The notes under the pieces: generated by a model
Told to the model about the DNA's origin: nothing
What the model saw: only the letters and a program-made list of their open reading frames with translations
The model's database searches: none
Assembly: GCA_014549065.1 (NCBI GenBank)
Contig: JACDOX010000004.1
Coordinates: forward strand, 2,125,897 to 2,189,896
DNA length: 64,000 nt
Direction: 5' to 3'
Source of the DNA: Cardinalis cardinalis
Lineage: Eukaryota > Chordata > Aves > Passeriformes > Cardinalidae
Program-made: the position numbers and the translations under genes
Part shown: positions 10,261 through 24,239 of the stretch, piece after piece
Position numbering within the stretch: position 1 is the first letter of the stretch
Layout: every line of letters starts with the position of its first letter

Positions 10261-12290
10261 AACTTCTACCTGGTTTTTAAGCAGTAAAAATATTTCAACT
10301 CCATAAAAAATATAAAGCTTTTGTTTGGTTTCTGAATGTTTCNGGCCTCCTCATGTCTAGTCAGTTTTTGAGAGTTTTTGTATAATTCTTTTTTTTTCTG
10401 TATCACTGCTGCTTCCATATGCTAGTAATTATAGTTGAAAATTTCCTTTAACAGAAATATTCACATGTTCAAGAATTCCCCAATTTAATAAACGGGAGCC
10501 AGCAAGAAAAAAAAAATCAATTTAAATTTACATTTCCTGCTGTCAACAGTACTGTTCTGAATTAATTTGATAATCCATATCCTCTTCCCATATGTGGAAG
10601 GTGCTTACCTTCTCTTGGTCTGCCATACAGTTAGANAAAACTTTGGTGNCTGAGAAGCTCTGGCCCATGACAANAGAACTTACTGTNGTCATTTGTAAAA
10701 TAAATTTCTGGATATAGTTAAAAACATGATGTATATTACCTCTCTTCCAGGGAGTTTTATGATCNTATTGCACTCATAGTTCAAAATACAGTTTTGGATA
10801 ATTAAATGGCATCAATCTAGATGTATCTCAATGGTAATCAATCAGCCAGGGCTGATTTTCAGGTCAGAGGCTGGACTTGGCTTTCTTTGTCTATTCATTC
10901 TTCTCCCCCAACCTTGCTGACTTCNCCCTAGACCTGAGATAATTGCACAACAGTGCAATTCATCCTAGCTCAAGTTGCCTTAGGCAGCCTAACTCATAGT
11001 CCAGAGTTTCCCCTCAGGAAGCATATTCAGGNAGGGGTGGGCTTTGGTGGTCATAGCATCTTTATGCAGTTTTACCATAATGGGCAAAAGTCCTTCCTAA
11101 CAATATTTAAGGCACTAACCATAACATTTCAGTCTCTCACAATGAGTGATCTCCCTGTCTATCTCAACTCTTGAGCTTCTCTATCATATTTTCTTTCCCC
11201 CTCTCCTGAGAAGATGGATAGGGCACCGTGGTGGGCACCTGGCAGACAGCAAAGGTCAATCCACCACAGTGCCAAACAAAGTTAACTGGATAAATTTACC
11301 ACATGGAAGAACTTTTATACTTTCTTCTTTTCAAATACTTTACTTTGCCCTTGGATTTTAGAGGAAATCCAAATTGNTTTTTTTTCATTCAATGTCTAAA
11401 AATTGGTATTATTTTTATANTTTAGCTAATTAAAATTCTGGACACCTGTTTGTTCTTTTTATTTCCAATTTGCACATTACCTGCATTGATTTAAATTGTG
11501 CTAACTATCAAATCATTCCATAAAATTCTGTCATTTAAGCAAATAAAAATGTGACACCTATAATTTCTGAAATGCAATTTGTGATTAGATTTAATTTTTT
11601 AAAAGTAAATTAAGTTGAGNTACAGGTTATTCTTAAAGTATATGTAAATATTTTCATTTTATTATAAAAAGTAATTATGTTGACAAGCAATATGTTTGAA
11701 AGTGAAAGTGAGGTTATGAAAAATTAATGTAATCATTGAACTGCTTGATAACTCTTGAAAATGNGATAATAAAATAAATCAAGGAGATGTCATTTTGCAG
11801 AGCAGAAAAAGAAAGGTTTGGGCAAAAGTAAATGTAAGAAAATCAAATGCTGTTACGAAAAAGCAAATGCTGGCATAATCAAATATAAACTTTAGACATT
11901 TNTTTCTGGCAGACATATCACATACAATTCCCATGCTTATGGGCCTGGAACATTTTACTGAAAAAAATTGCTTCAAGNTGATTATCTGGAAATATCCATT
12001 GGCTTAAAACGGTCCATTGATGCTTCCTAAATGCATGTTCTGTCATGAACCTGAGCTTTCTTAAGTGATCTTATCAATCAAATTTTTCACTCATTCCTAA
12101 ATGTCATGTTTCCAGACCTTAACTTCAAAAGACTCATAGAAACCCAAAATAGAACCAAAACCAAGCTCCTGCATAAAGTCCATATATATCCACAGGATAA
12201 TTTATCCATATATATAGTCCATATATATCCAAGAGTTCAGCCCAGGGTGGCAGGATTGTTCTCTACAAAAATGCAATTTCTTTTTGTTGA
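10261..12290. other. AT-rich non-coding DNA
   Basis: No gene is recognised. It contains a GC-richer patch around 10840-11060, a possible LTR-element remnant at 11190-11290, and a short duplicated CCATATATATCCA motif around 12180-12235. Several unresolved N bases lie in 10630-10770. Confidence 0.5.
11190..11290 (+). mobile_element. Possible endogenous LTR-retroelement remnant
   Basis: The segment around GGTGGGCACCTGGCAGACAG and the following GGTCAATCCACCACAG resembles text I associate with avian ERVL-type elements next to an LTR. The resemblance is short and rests on memory of the family. No flanking LTR pair, polypurine tract or coding domain is visible, so it may be coincidence. Confidence 0.25.
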
Positions 12291-12785
12291 ATCCTAGAAT
12301 TATAGAATAGTTTGGGTTTGAAGGGACCTTAAAAATGGGCANGGACATTTTCCACAAGACCATGTTAACTCAGAGACCCATCCAACCTGGCCTTGAACAC
12401 CTCCAGGAATGGGGAGTCCACAGCTTTCTGGNCAACTTGTTTCAGTGCCTTATCAACTACATAAATAAAGAATTTCTTCCTAATATATAATCTAAACCTG
12501 CCCTCTTTCAGTTTAGCAGTGTTCTCCTTTTGGTCTATCCCTACATGTCTTTGTGAAAAGTCCCTCTCCAACATTCTTGTAGGCCCTCTTTAGTTACTGG
12601 AAAGCTGCTCTTAGGTCTCCCCCANAGCCTTCCTTTTTCTAGGCTAAACAGCCCAACTCTCTCAGCCTGCCTCCACAGGAAAGGTGTTCCAGCCCAGTGA
12701 ACAACTTAGCAGCCCTGCTCTTGACTTATTCCACTAGGTCTATGTCTTTCTTGTTTTGGGAGCTCCAGCACATCAGTCAAAGGTG
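12291..12785 (-). mobile_element. CR1 LINE fragment, antisense, ORF2 C-terminus readable
   Basis: On the minus strand, from 12574 down to 12365, a continuous frame gives a clear CR1 ORF2 C-terminus: LERDFSQRHVGI.QKENTAKL, then LKEGRFRL, RKKFF, and a terminal LEVFKARLDGSLS. The 3' tail, seen reversed on the plus strand as GAATCCTAGAATTATAGAAT at 12291, is preserved. Sequence to about 12785 covers the upstream RT thumb region with breaks. The 5' part of the element is missing. This copy belongs to the same 3'-end type as 2970-3560. Confidence 0.95.
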
Positions 12786-15058
12786 GTGATGTTAAAACAC
12801 GCAGTCATTCAGAATGTGGAAGGCACAAGATCTGTGCTATGCCCACGCTGTGAAGCCATATGTCTCACATCCCAGGAAAATGTGTAAGCAGAGAGAGGAG
12901 TGAAGCACACTCCTCCTGTTCAAACACACATAGTAGATGGAATGGTCAGAAGAGGAGGAAAAGGGGAAAAAATATCTAGTAGCTGTGCAGTTAGGGCAGT
13001 TGTGTTCAGCTCTCCACACTTATGTTTGANAAACTTTAATCCAATTATTTAGATTAAAATATATGAATGGTAAGAGTGAAAGGAATGAAAGCACTACTTG
13101 TCCCTCTAAGCAAACCCAGAGTGTTGTGTTGAGGAATAGCTAACATGACAGGGGTCACATAGACATTTTCTTGTTAGCTGACCAAGAGCTGGAAAAGTAC
13201 TGAACCCAGCTAATCAGAGTTTGCACCTGCAAAACATCGTGTCCTTGAGCATAGCTGTGTTACCATAACAAGGTGCTGTAGTTGAGAGACTAGAGACNTG
13301 AGAAAAAGCAGATGTAACTCCTTTGGAATGAAGAAGCTGNTATCTTAATATAACCAATAGACTGCTTAGCTTTAGAATATGTATGAGCTTATTACTTGTT
13401 GTGTATAAAAAGTTTGATGCTCTCTCTAAGAAACNGAAGCTTTCTGAACACTCATATTGAGCGTCCGAAGTTTTTCCCTGCACTGGTCAAATGACCCAAC
13501 CGTAACAGTGTTGAATAAGAATTAGCCTTCTAATGTCTTATACACCTTCTGAAGCAGCTCCTTTTCCATCAGCCTTACAAAATAAAACTAGAAGGGGTAC
13601 ATCTATATGGCTATATTTAGGAAAGCAATCAGGAGCTTTGATTAAGAATCAGCTCTTCAGTTGGGAAGCCTAGAATAATTATATTGTTTCTTTTTAACAT
13701 TAGACACCCCAGACCACAGACAAAGAGCTCCACATTTGATTGCAAGGAAACATGCCAGCACTGAGGAAGCGTGGGGAGACAGGAAGCAGTCCAAGGTCTA
13801 AGGCCAGTCTGCAAACTCATCTTCCCTGCCTCCCGGCACTGAAAANCTGAGGGGAAATGGAAGGTAAAGGAGGTAGTGAATAATCTATGACATTTTTTNG
13901 AGTAAGACTCACTGGATCAAAGATAGTGTGGTACAAGCGAGATGAGATAGTTTGTCCCTCAAAAATGCAGCTAAGCTTCTCAAATGCATGATAGCTGCCT
14001 ACCATCATTTTTGTATAAAGTGAAATGTAATTGCCCAGAATAGAAAAAGAATTATTTTTCTGGTAGAGAGCCAAAAATTTTCATGGAGGTCAAGACTTAG
14101 AGACAGCAGAGAATATTTAACATCAAACAGGCAAAAAAGCCTAATCTTCATTAATACTAGAACAGTGTAGAGAGTTATGCTATCAGAGCTCAGGCTACAG
14201 TTCCTGTGTTACTAGAGAGAAAATTAAATATTCTTTTCCTTGTAAATTGAAAGCATCCNTATCATATGGCATGTATTTAAAATATGCATGTGGTTATGCA
14301 CTTTGAAGGCAGCTCTAAATCTTGAAGTGTGACAGGGTTTTTAATATTATATATCTTAGTGTATGTACTATTTAATTGACAATAGACAGCCAGTGATTGA
14401 TCAGGTTGTATCTTACAGGCAAAACAATATTTAGTGTTACCTGTGGCTGAACTGTGCTGATCAGCATTTTATTACAGACATTGTTTTTGGCAGAACAATT
14501 TTCAATATGGAAAGAAAATTAAAGATAATAAAAAAGTAACAAAGGGTAGAGGGGAGCTTGTTAGACATGGATGACAGGGAAGAAACTCTAAATCATTTGA
14601 AGAAAATTTAATTAGAATATACATCCAGAAAGAGCAAGGTTTGATCTTTCAAAGGATAAATGACAAAGGTACCATACTTCAGTCCATACATTGAATTAAG
14701 GANAAATCTTTTGAAAGATGAATATAGAAAAAGATGGAATAGAGGATAAGAAACAGAGAATAAATAAATACTATAATAGTTACAAATGCTAGGGAATAGC
14801 ACCTCTAAGATTTTATTGACTCCATTTTAGATGTGACCGAATGTTANTTGACTGAAATCTCAGGATAATGTTATAGTCAGTACAAATGAATGGGAAATGA
14901 AATAAAACAGGAAAATAAAAATGTTCATTTAAATAATGCAAATAAAGCAGAGGAAATAAGAAGAAGTAGAGATAAATCAGATTCTGATACATAATACAAA
15001 GGATGTGGTAGCAATCACTATAATCATGAGCATATTAATAAGCCAACTCAACAACACT
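12786..15058. other. AT-rich non-coding DNA
   Basis: I recognise no exon or repeat. Minus-strand open frames at 13214-13483, 13629-13820 and 13817-14074 (63-89 codons) show no motif and are interrupted by unresolved bases. The region becomes very A-rich from about 14500 to 15050. Confidence 0.5.
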
Positions 15059-15725
15059 TANAGAATTACANAACCACAGAATCAACTAGTTGGAAAAGAC
15101 CTTTGAGATCATTGAGTCCGACCTAGGACCAAACACCATGTCAGCTAGACCATGACACTAAGTGCCACATCCACTCTTTTCTTAAACACCTTCAGAGGTG
15201 GTGATTTCACCACCTCCTTGGGCAGCCCATTCCAGTGCCCAATCACCCTTTCTGTGGAGTGCTTCTTCCTGATGTCCAAATTAAACCTCCCCTGGAGCAG
15301 CTTAAGACTGTGTCCTCTTGTCCTATTGCTGTTTGTCTGGGAGAAGAGNCCAATATCCTCCTTTCAGGGAGTTGTAGAGAGTGATAAGGTCACCCCCTAG
15401 CCTCCTCTTCTCCAGGCTAAATAACCTCTACCTCCCTCCNCTTCTCCTCATAGGACTTGTGCTCCAGATCATTCATTAGCCTTGTTGCCCTTCTTTGGAT
15501 GCACTCCAGCAGCTCAATATCCTTCCTAAATTGAGAGACCCAGAACTGGACACAGCATCAGTGAAGCCTCACCAGTGCTGAGTACAGGGGGACAATCACT
15601 TCCCTCATCCTGCTGGCCACACTATTCCTGATACAGACCAGGATGCCGGTGGCCGTCTTGGTCACCTGGGCACATCCTGGCTCATGTTCAGTCAATCAGG
15701 ACCATCATCAGGAGATTTTCCTANC
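15059..15725 (-). mobile_element. CR1 LINE fragment, antisense
   Basis: The plus strand begins with the reversed CR1 tail (ACCACAGAATCAACTAGTTG) and continues through GGAAAAGACCTTTGAGATCA, GTGGTGATTTCACCACCTCC and GGCAGCCCATTCCAGTGCCC. It reaches the reversed RT region (CTCCAGGCTAAATAACC, GTTGCCCTTCTTTGGATGCA) and ends around CTGGCTCATGTTCAGTCAAT near 15700. This is the standard layout of a 5'-truncated CR1 on the minus strand. Its 3' end is of a different subfamily type from the copies at 2970 and 12291 and matches the one at 42964. A short gap at 15844-15917 lies just beyond. Confidence 0.95.
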
Positions 15726-15843
15726 CTGTCCTTTTGCTATCAATATCTAAAAACATTTATTATTATCCTTTATGAAATTGGCCAGGTTAAGTTCTGAGTT
15801 TTTGCCTCTCGAATTTTCTTTCTGCATGACCTAACAGCATCCT

Positions 15844-15917
15844 NNNNNNNNNNNNNNNNNNNNNNNNNNNNNNNNNNNNNNNNNNNNNNNNNNNNNNNNN
15901 NNNNNNNNNNNNNNNNN
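15844..15917. other. Assembly gap (74 N)
   Basis: A run of 74 N bases. The open frame that appears to cross it on the minus strand (15770-15991) is an artefact of translating the gap. Confidence 0.99.
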
Positions 15918-16118
15918 ACATGAATTGATCTATGAGGTGATCTTCTTGTTGCTATATGGACTTCAAATTTAAAAATTCCCTGTTCTGCCACAAGACACAG
16001 GAATATTACTTTTCTACGACTTATTCATCATTTCTACTGCTTGTTTTTTAGAGTTAAGATAACATTTTTGTTGGTTTTGTATAGCATTTTGCCTAAACAA
16101 AAGATGGAGGACTTAAAA

Positions 16119-16140
16119 ATATAGTATTGAAATACTATAT
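16119..16140. repeat. Perfect 10-bp hairpin with 2-nt loop
   Basis: ATATAGTATT (16119-16128) is followed by GA and then by its exact reverse complement AATACTATAT (16131-16140). The arms are purely A/T except for one G:C pair. No function is implied. Confidence 0.9.
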
Positions 16141-19100
16141 CAAAGTTATAATCATCCTGGAATTGGACCTGGGAGCTGGAACAGACCAAATTAAACTCAT
16201 TCTTGGATATCATGATTCTTTCATATTTCCCCTTTTATGGGAGGTGATTGAATGTCCTCTATGCTACCTACTTGGGATCTTAGGCTATATTTGGTTCAGA
16301 TTTTTAATTAAGCAGTGTCTGTGGTAGCTCTATTATGAATTCATTAACATGTCAATAATAATATTAAGCAGTTTTCCCTCCTGAGAGTTCAAAACAGTTA
16401 AGAGGGTAATAAACACTAGTATTATTTTAAATGTGGGTTAAATACAGCATAAAACATTGAACTGACACGCTGAATGTCAGAGTCAGTAATAGAGAGGCAG
16501 ATAAATTCTGGATACACTAAGCCTCAATTAAATCAGAAACACTGGTTCAGATTCCCTCCCAGGGCACACTATGCCATTTTATTATAGGGTTTCACTCTTT
16601 TTAGAAGTTTGCCTTTGAAATTGAAAATTACTTGTCAGTGGACTAATTAGAGAGGAAACTAATAGCTGAATACAAATATTAGAGCTAAATATTTCTGTAT
16701 TGAAGGCTGCTGATTTCTTTTTTTGTGTTGTATATGAAATAATTATATAGGAAAATATATCTGTGCCACTGAATAAAAGTTGGCTTGTAGCTACAGAGAA
16801 TGATTCCTTCTTCTTAAGGAATTTAATTCTGTTTTGAGTCTGCCACTAATGTTCTGTGTGATCTAGAACTACCTTTCAACCTCACTGAGATGCAATTGTT
16901 CTGTAAGNAAAAATTTTTAAATGTCTCTGAGACAGAAATAGAATTGCTAGAAATATTTTGGATCAATAGTTTAAAGGCTGTATGATATTTTTAGCAAAAA
17001 CAGTACTTGTTTTGCTTAAACAAAAAGGTTGCATCAATGCTACCCTATCTGCCTCCATATATTTTGCATTGTTCAGAGATCTTGAACCTGCCTTTATTTT
17101 TCTTGGTCTGGTTAAAACAAGCACACATTATTAATATAGTTTTGTCAAGCATGATTTGGAAATATTTTTATTATGTAATTAGCAAATTTNAATATGTATG
17201 TATATATTAGAAATTAGAGTAGATTTGTACAATAACTTGAGTGTTGCTAATGTACCATGAATATCTGAATATTGCGAATGCAATGATAGCAAATGTNACA
17301 GTCTCTCTTTCTGTAACTAAGTCACTTGTCTTTTTTATATAATTANGGATTTTTCTTCTTGTCAGCTAAAAATATATGGGGAATCTTTCTTTCTAATGTG
17401 AATAACTATGCCTGTACTTATGAATCTACAACACTGTGTTGCTTATTTTACAAATAAAGATCAGAGGCACAATGCATAACTCAACCAAATATAGCACAAT
17501 ACCAAAAGTTACATCACAGAAAAATAAAAAAGAGTGACTGAGCAGAGAAAAGGAACAACACAACCATGCAGAATTACAACAATGAAGCAAAATTGTTAAT
17601 AAGGTAAAGTATAACCTTATTAGGCAATCACTAATCTCCAAATACTTGCAAAGCATTTTCCCTGTGAAAAGTTGGTCTGAAAATTTTTTATTTATAGCTC
17701 CTTTCTCTACAGCAGATTGACCACTGGCATAATTTGGTCCAGCAGATCCTTATTCTGATTCTGAATGCAANATAACAAAGATTTATTATTTCTTTGCTGG
17801 GTGAGTATGTATGCAGCTCTATGAATTCAGTTTTTTTCCAAGCTACAAGTTTATGTTAAAATTGATTTTTAGGAGTCTTTTGACCNAAAGCAAGGAAGGA
17901 CTTAGAAAACAGGTTGAAGGAATATTATGCATTCAATGANAAATATTTTTAGATGAAATCTTAGTTTAGGCAATCTTGCCCATATATATTTACTGGTGTT
18001 GAGAATACTGAACAAAAAAAATGTATGTGATGCTGAAATTTTACATCTCTAAACCATATTTCTGACAAGCTGGCAAATTAGTTTAGAATTAATTAGGACA
18101 AATAAAAAAAACAACATTCCATAAGCTTTGCTAGCTTTTTCCTTTTTATAGAGAACATTGAAAGTTTAGAGTAACTGTTTGTTCGCAGGCCTNGAGAAAA
18201 AGCCAAGAAAATATTCANTGTTACTGAATCTTTCTGGAGGAATACAATCAAGCCCATCATAGATTGTATTCAAAGATTCAAATTATTATTAGGCCTTAGC
18301 TGGTTGACCTATTTATAAAAAAAANACTTGTGGGAAAAATACTAGCCTGATAATTTATGTGTACACAGTCAATATAACAAGAAGCCATAAATATTTTAAT
18401 AACAGAATAAATCTTATTAATATGCCTAAGATTAATAAAACACCAGATAGGATATTTCCAACATGAAACATCAAGAACACAACTAAAAAAACTACAAATA
18501 TATTTGGATCTTTACATTTGTGGTGGCTGTTAAAGAGGTATTGGAATTTGATCTATATTTGGAGACAAAGAAAAGAGAAGACTAATTTCTTATCAGATAA
18601 TTTTGTATCGTGTAAATTGTAACTTCACTTTAATCGTTAAACTCAAGTATTGCTGTCTAAAGTTTCTTCATCATTTTTACAGTACTCAGATGAAAACTAG
18701 AAAGAGATTCTGCATGGTTATACAGCATTTTATATACTGGCAGTGAGAACAGGAAGCTTCAAGAGTCAAAAGCTCTCTTGTNTTTCAGCTGAGAGCTTTT
18801 GGATATAAATATAAATCTCCAAATACTAGTGGTGGATGCTTTGTGAGGCAGTAAAAATTGCTGCATTCAGTGCATCATGAATGGAAACACAGGCCCTAAC
18901 TCCAACAGGATAGTGCCAGTCAGGGACCGTCAAATTTCCTCCTATTTGCCTCTGACAATCATCTAGGAGAAGCACAAAGTAACCTGATGGATGTAAAAGT
19001 ATGTTTTTTATATAAAGAATAAGAGTCTTGGTATTTTTGGGGGGGTGGGCTTTTTTTTTCCTACATCTTTTAAAACACTTTTTGTCACTTTGACAAGTGA

Positions 19101-22100
19101 CGTTAGAAGGGATCAATAAGTAATGCTTGGACTCAATGGTCTCCTTTCTTTGATTCAAATCTTCTGGCCTATGTCCAGTTTAAATAACCATTTTTCATAC
19201 ACCTACTAACTTTTTCAAAGACCTTTAAGAGGATATTCACTCACAGACCAGTGAATGGTTACATGCAATTGTCCCCAAAAATCTTTTTTAGGAAGCTCTA
19301 AGCTTTCTGAACCCTATAAGATTTTCACATGCCCAGAATATTTTCCTCAGTGTCAGTTTTCCCCATCAGCAGCTCTGCATTCTGTTTATGAGAACACTGA
19401 ATTTTTTGACCTTGACAGGATATACCAAAAAAGATATTGTTTGATTCATCCCTACAAGAATACTAAAAGGTACAGNCAGCAAATGTTAATACACACAATG
19501 TGGATTTGTTACTGATTCTGAAAATTATCCAATCCATTGCAAATTAGAAANAGTCCAAAGAGTAGTGAGAATAAAAACTGGTTGTTTCCTTTTTTAAAAA
19601 TTAATGTCCTTCTGACATGTTTCCTGAAAAACTGGGATCCANCCACTACACTGGGCATTTAGAGTCATAGCTACATGAAGTGGGGTACAATTGCAGAAAA
19701 CACCTTCTTCCCAGTGGCTGCTTTGCCCAGTGGAAGACTGAACCCACTAAACTAGACCTGTCATGCCAAGCAATTTCAGTGGCAACCTTAAAAAAAACAA
19801 ACCAAACAGAAACAAAAAACCGCTGCACATCTTCTTAAGGTGTAACCACTGCAGGAATTTTCAAGGGAAAAATATTCCAGTGATTAAAGACTGAAGCCAC
19901 AAGAAAATTGGATATAAAAGAAAGACACAAAATATGGGGGTTTTGTTAAAAGCTTTAAAATGTTCCCCATTGCACAAATATTTCTATTCTCTCTATTAAA
20001 AAAAAAAAAAGTTCTTTATTTTACAAAAGAATTGCTGTCTTTGAAATTAGTATTTTTCAAGACAGAAGTAGTAGATTTTAGTGGTTTCAACTATGACTGG
20101 AAGCAGTCTGATACACTTCATAAAATCACTTAATAATTCATCACTCTCTCGCGTTGCACAAAATAAACTAGTTACAGTAGAGAGTACAGCAAGCTTGATA
20201 GGTTAAAAAGAGGGCCATCAGGTAATACCTGGATGTTAAATGATATTTTGTTTAGAGATAGGTTTAAAAAAAAAATTAAATAGCCATGCCTAAACACGGA
20301 AATTAAGTTTTCACAGGACAGAACAGCATATAAGTTAAATTCTATCCTGAAAGCATTTCTAGTTCATGGGAGAAAAAACCAAAAAGATATTCTGGTTTCT
20401 ATTTCATTGTATCAGTGACTGGAGAAACAGAGGCAAAAATATCTGGTGTCAGCATAAAATTTTAGAAAAAAAACCACANGCAACTGCTAAGCTTTGGGTC
20501 TGAACTTTGTAATCAACCAAAAAGAACTTTTTAAAACCTTCAGTTAATAGGGGAACCATTGCTCAGGATTACAGGAAGAGATGATTTTCTTCAATTTGGA
20601 GTGAATTAGGTTTGGCAGCTGATCAGTCTGCATAAAGGGAAGGGACATGATCAAAATATGAAGTAAANTGTCTATAATTTGGAGGCAGTCACTGAGACTA
20701 TGTGGACTTTGGGACAGCTTGATATGACATGCTTTCCCTTTACCTATCCTGAGGAGGATTTATTAGCAATTCTCTCAATCTCTAGCTACAAAACATGAGN
20801 ATTCTATCTTAGATGCACAAGGTAATACTTAAATAACTCCTGTCTGTTCCTACCTTTTCCTAACGTGCCAAATACCAAGGATCGCTGATCACACTGGAAA
20901 TCCGCTGTGAAGTGGAACAAGGTGTTTAAAACAGGCAATTTCTTTTAATTACACTGACCTCTACAAATGGCCTCATATCTTCATTAGCAGCTCAGACAAG
21001 GTAGAAAACTAGTTTTGCTTNNCNAAAGGAAATAAACTATCATCTTACNCTCTCTCAGTGCCAATAGGAAATTCAGTCTCTTGGTTCAAAATGGGCATAG
21101 ACNCCAACATATTAGGCATGGTGGCATCAGTAACCAAATCCAAATGGTGCCTGAACGTGCTTATGTGTTGGGCTGAGGGTATTTTATAATAAACTTAAAT
21201 GCACCTGAAATCTTTTTCAAAGATAACACCTAACCCTTNCTAGTAATAATTCTTTTCAATCACTCTTTTCTAATGAAAGCAGTTATCCCATAACAGATAA
21301 AATGTTATCTGTGCTCATGACAATGTCTGACAGCCAGGACTCCATGAGAAAGTGTAGCATTTTATTTCTGGCCTAATTAACTGCAGAATGGAATCTTCAT
21401 CCTCTTTGCCCAGGTGTTTTGGAATATGGAAGATATGCTTCTGACCACTTCTGCAGAAGATTGAATTGGTCTTAGATCTTCCAGTTCCTAGGTGTATTCT
21501 GCAGACGTTATGCTGCTGTGTGAAAACTGGAATCTGATTTTTAATAAAAAACTCACAGAGGATCAGAGCTTAGGACAAATTAAGGGAAAATAAAACAATC
21601 TGAACTCCCTAAATACTGTGATTTACGTGCATTTATATATACTTAAAAACATGAGATGAAAAGGCATTAACATACAATATTNTTTTTCTTATTATTTTTT
21701 CTCCACTCATCTTATTAAAAAATGGACCTGTTAGCCAATATTCTGACAAAGATGGTGATATCTCATAATTACTCCTGATACACACTTTTTAATGACAAAA
21801 AGGTAGCTATTTTCCTTTCAAAACTACACACTGTGTATTACGATAAAAAAGAATTTTATAAGATTCTGTTTGCGNAATTTTGTTAAAAACAAGAGAATGT
21901 TCTAAAAAATCTCACTTTCTGTAACCAAAATGGAAAGAGAACTCCAAAAAAATAAAAAAANCAAACACTCCCTAGCCTCTTTCGAAATGTACCAACAAAT
22001 CTATGACACGTGTGAAGTGTGTTTCCAGCACGACATAATCATGTTTTTGCTTTTGCTTTGCAACCAAGGTAAAAGAACCACAGGGAATTTATACTCCCAG

Positions 22101-22559
22101 ATTAGAAGTTTATTTCTCTATAGTAATAAATATTAGTTGAGGAATTATTTAAAAAATATGAAATATAGTTTAAAACAAATCAGATAATAAAAATGAGATT
22201 TTTGGGTGGTGGAAATTAGTATAGCTCCACTGGAGACAAAGAAANCTATTTATATTAGCTGCAGATTTCATTACTATTTGATATTCAGGGAGCTCAGTGA
22301 TGACAGAGCTGTAAGGCAAACAGTGAAATAGATGAGAGAAAGGGGGAAGTATGGAATGTAAAGGCATGCAGAATTCANGCTGGTAAGGCTGATCATCTGT
22401 CCCTCCAGAAATCCCAGTAAGCACTGAGAGGCCACATGGCCATTGGAAACACCTAGCATACCTGCTGAGAACTCACTCAATCTCATTATAGTCCTTCCTG
22501 AGGCTTGTCTTCCTCTCCCATTCCCAGTCACATAGTGGNACAATTATCTAAGCATATAA

Positions 22560-23110
22560 CAGCGCAGGACCTCAGTCTCGCTTTGGGCCCTTTCAGCTGA
22601 TACGGTTCAGACCACAGCAATTAAAGTAATCACAAATTAAAAATTAGGCTGGAGGTAAGCCTTAATTCTCTGAGTTTCTGCTTTATCATGCCTGGAATTT
22701 TTATGCAAATTAGTCTTCTGAAAAGGCAATATCTGCTAATCCAGAGAAAAATGTGTGCAGCGCTCTTCCTGTTGAAAAAAAAAATTAATACCCCCATGCT
22801 TGTAAGAGATTACTTAAAATGTTGCAAATACTGATATGAAAGGACCGTGTTCAAAATCCATTAATATGCTTTACAGTATGTTTTTCTTTCCATTTACTGC
22901 AATGAGATGGTTGGATAGGACTTAACACACTAAGGNAAATTTCAGCATGCCTACAGATGTCAAGGGCAAGTAATCATGTCAGCTCTGCTCACAGCTGGAG
23001 CTGGCAGATGAGGCTTATTAGTACATCCCAGCTGTACATTAATGTTCCTGAATGCAGCTCAGAATGGAAACCATTTTATGACTACTGATATAAAGCAGGT
23101 ATGCTACTCT
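22560..23110. promoter_or_regulatory. Candidate conserved non-coding cluster with POU octamer
   Basis: Two blocks (about 22560-22765 and 22970-23110) are mixed in composition, free of visible repeats, and rich in words bound by developmental factors. They include an exact ATGCAAAT octamer at 22703-22710 and several TAAT/ATTA homeodomain cores around 22620-22665. There are CAGCTG E-boxes in the second block. ATGCAAAT also occurs elsewhere in this AT-rich window (for example 8735), so single motifs mean little. The enhancer call is inference. Confidence 0.2.
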
Positions 23111-24239
23111 ATGCCAGAGCATATAAAGTTTTCCAATGATCATTCCATGCACCTTTGAGTCCCACATAACTCAGTCAGCATACTCCTACCTTAATTTAAC
23201 ACTCCAAGTAGCATCTTTAGTATCAATTACTTGGTTTAGATTGGGAATCCACAGTTGTTGATTGTCACACAGNTGTTATTTCCGTGGATGAGTATACTTT
23301 ATTCTTCAAATATTTTTCTTGAAAATTCATAAGTTCATATGTTATAAAAACCTAAAATATACTATTAAATCTTATTTTAAAAATTAAAGTTTTTTACATT
23401 CAAGTTTTTTGCATTCAAGTTAGTTACTAAGTGGAGATGTCATACCTAGTATTACATGTTGCTAGGGAGCAAATCTTTCTCCTGTGAGTTCAATGCAGCG
23501 AAGAACTTCCATTCTTGAGTATAAGTATCACTCTTTCANAACCACTAGGCTTTATCTAACACAAATCAGGCTTATATTTGTTTCTGGGTTTGGGGAACAC
23601 AAACTGCCAAANCATTGTGCAACTGAACAAAACCATNTGCTCNCCATAGTTTCTTTGTGAACAAATGAAAAGTTTTGGCAGACAAAATCCTACTGGTGGT
23701 TCTTCTCTTGGTGGAAGTCACAGCAGGTTGACACAGAATCTGCCTGCAGCTATACTTCGTAAGAATCTATGATTATAGGCATTTCCATCATGGAAAGAGT
23801 TCACTCACAGGTGTAAAATTAAGAATGTCATACAAACCTTTAGAACAAGATCAGACATTGTAATACTCCTAAAAATCCAGCGTGTACTTGTGTTTAGTGT
23901 CTTCTTCTCAGCCTCTCACTGATATTATAAAGAACCTTCTGTAATATTACTTCTCATTTGAAATTGTCTCCCTGTAGCTCTTTCTCTAGCAGCCTCATGC
24001 ATTCAAACCTGATGCACAGAGACATTATTAAAGTCAAAATCATAAAGCAGAACTAAATAAAAACTCTGCAACTAAATTTTTTAGTTAATTGTTGAAGACT
24101 TTTATTTTTGTTCACTTACNAATTCTTAAGCTCAAACTTTTCTGTTTCCACAGGTTATGTGGGTGGACCTGCATTTTNAAAAAAAATCCTTTATAATTTT
24201 TTGAAGCCACTGTGTCAATAGTTTAAAATCAAACCCTCC

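Noticed and set aside
9933..10280. Possible membrane protein related to the minus frame at 8834-9028
   Set aside because: The shared LDWK-containing translation follows from DNA-level homology of an inverted repeat pair. There is no evidence of coding constraint.
15770..15991. Open frame spanning a gap
   Set aside because: Continuity is produced by 74 N bases, and the flanks show no motif.
19035..19060. G-run followed by T-run as a G-quadruplex
   Set aside because: Only one long G tract and one GGG are present, so four separate G runs are lacking.
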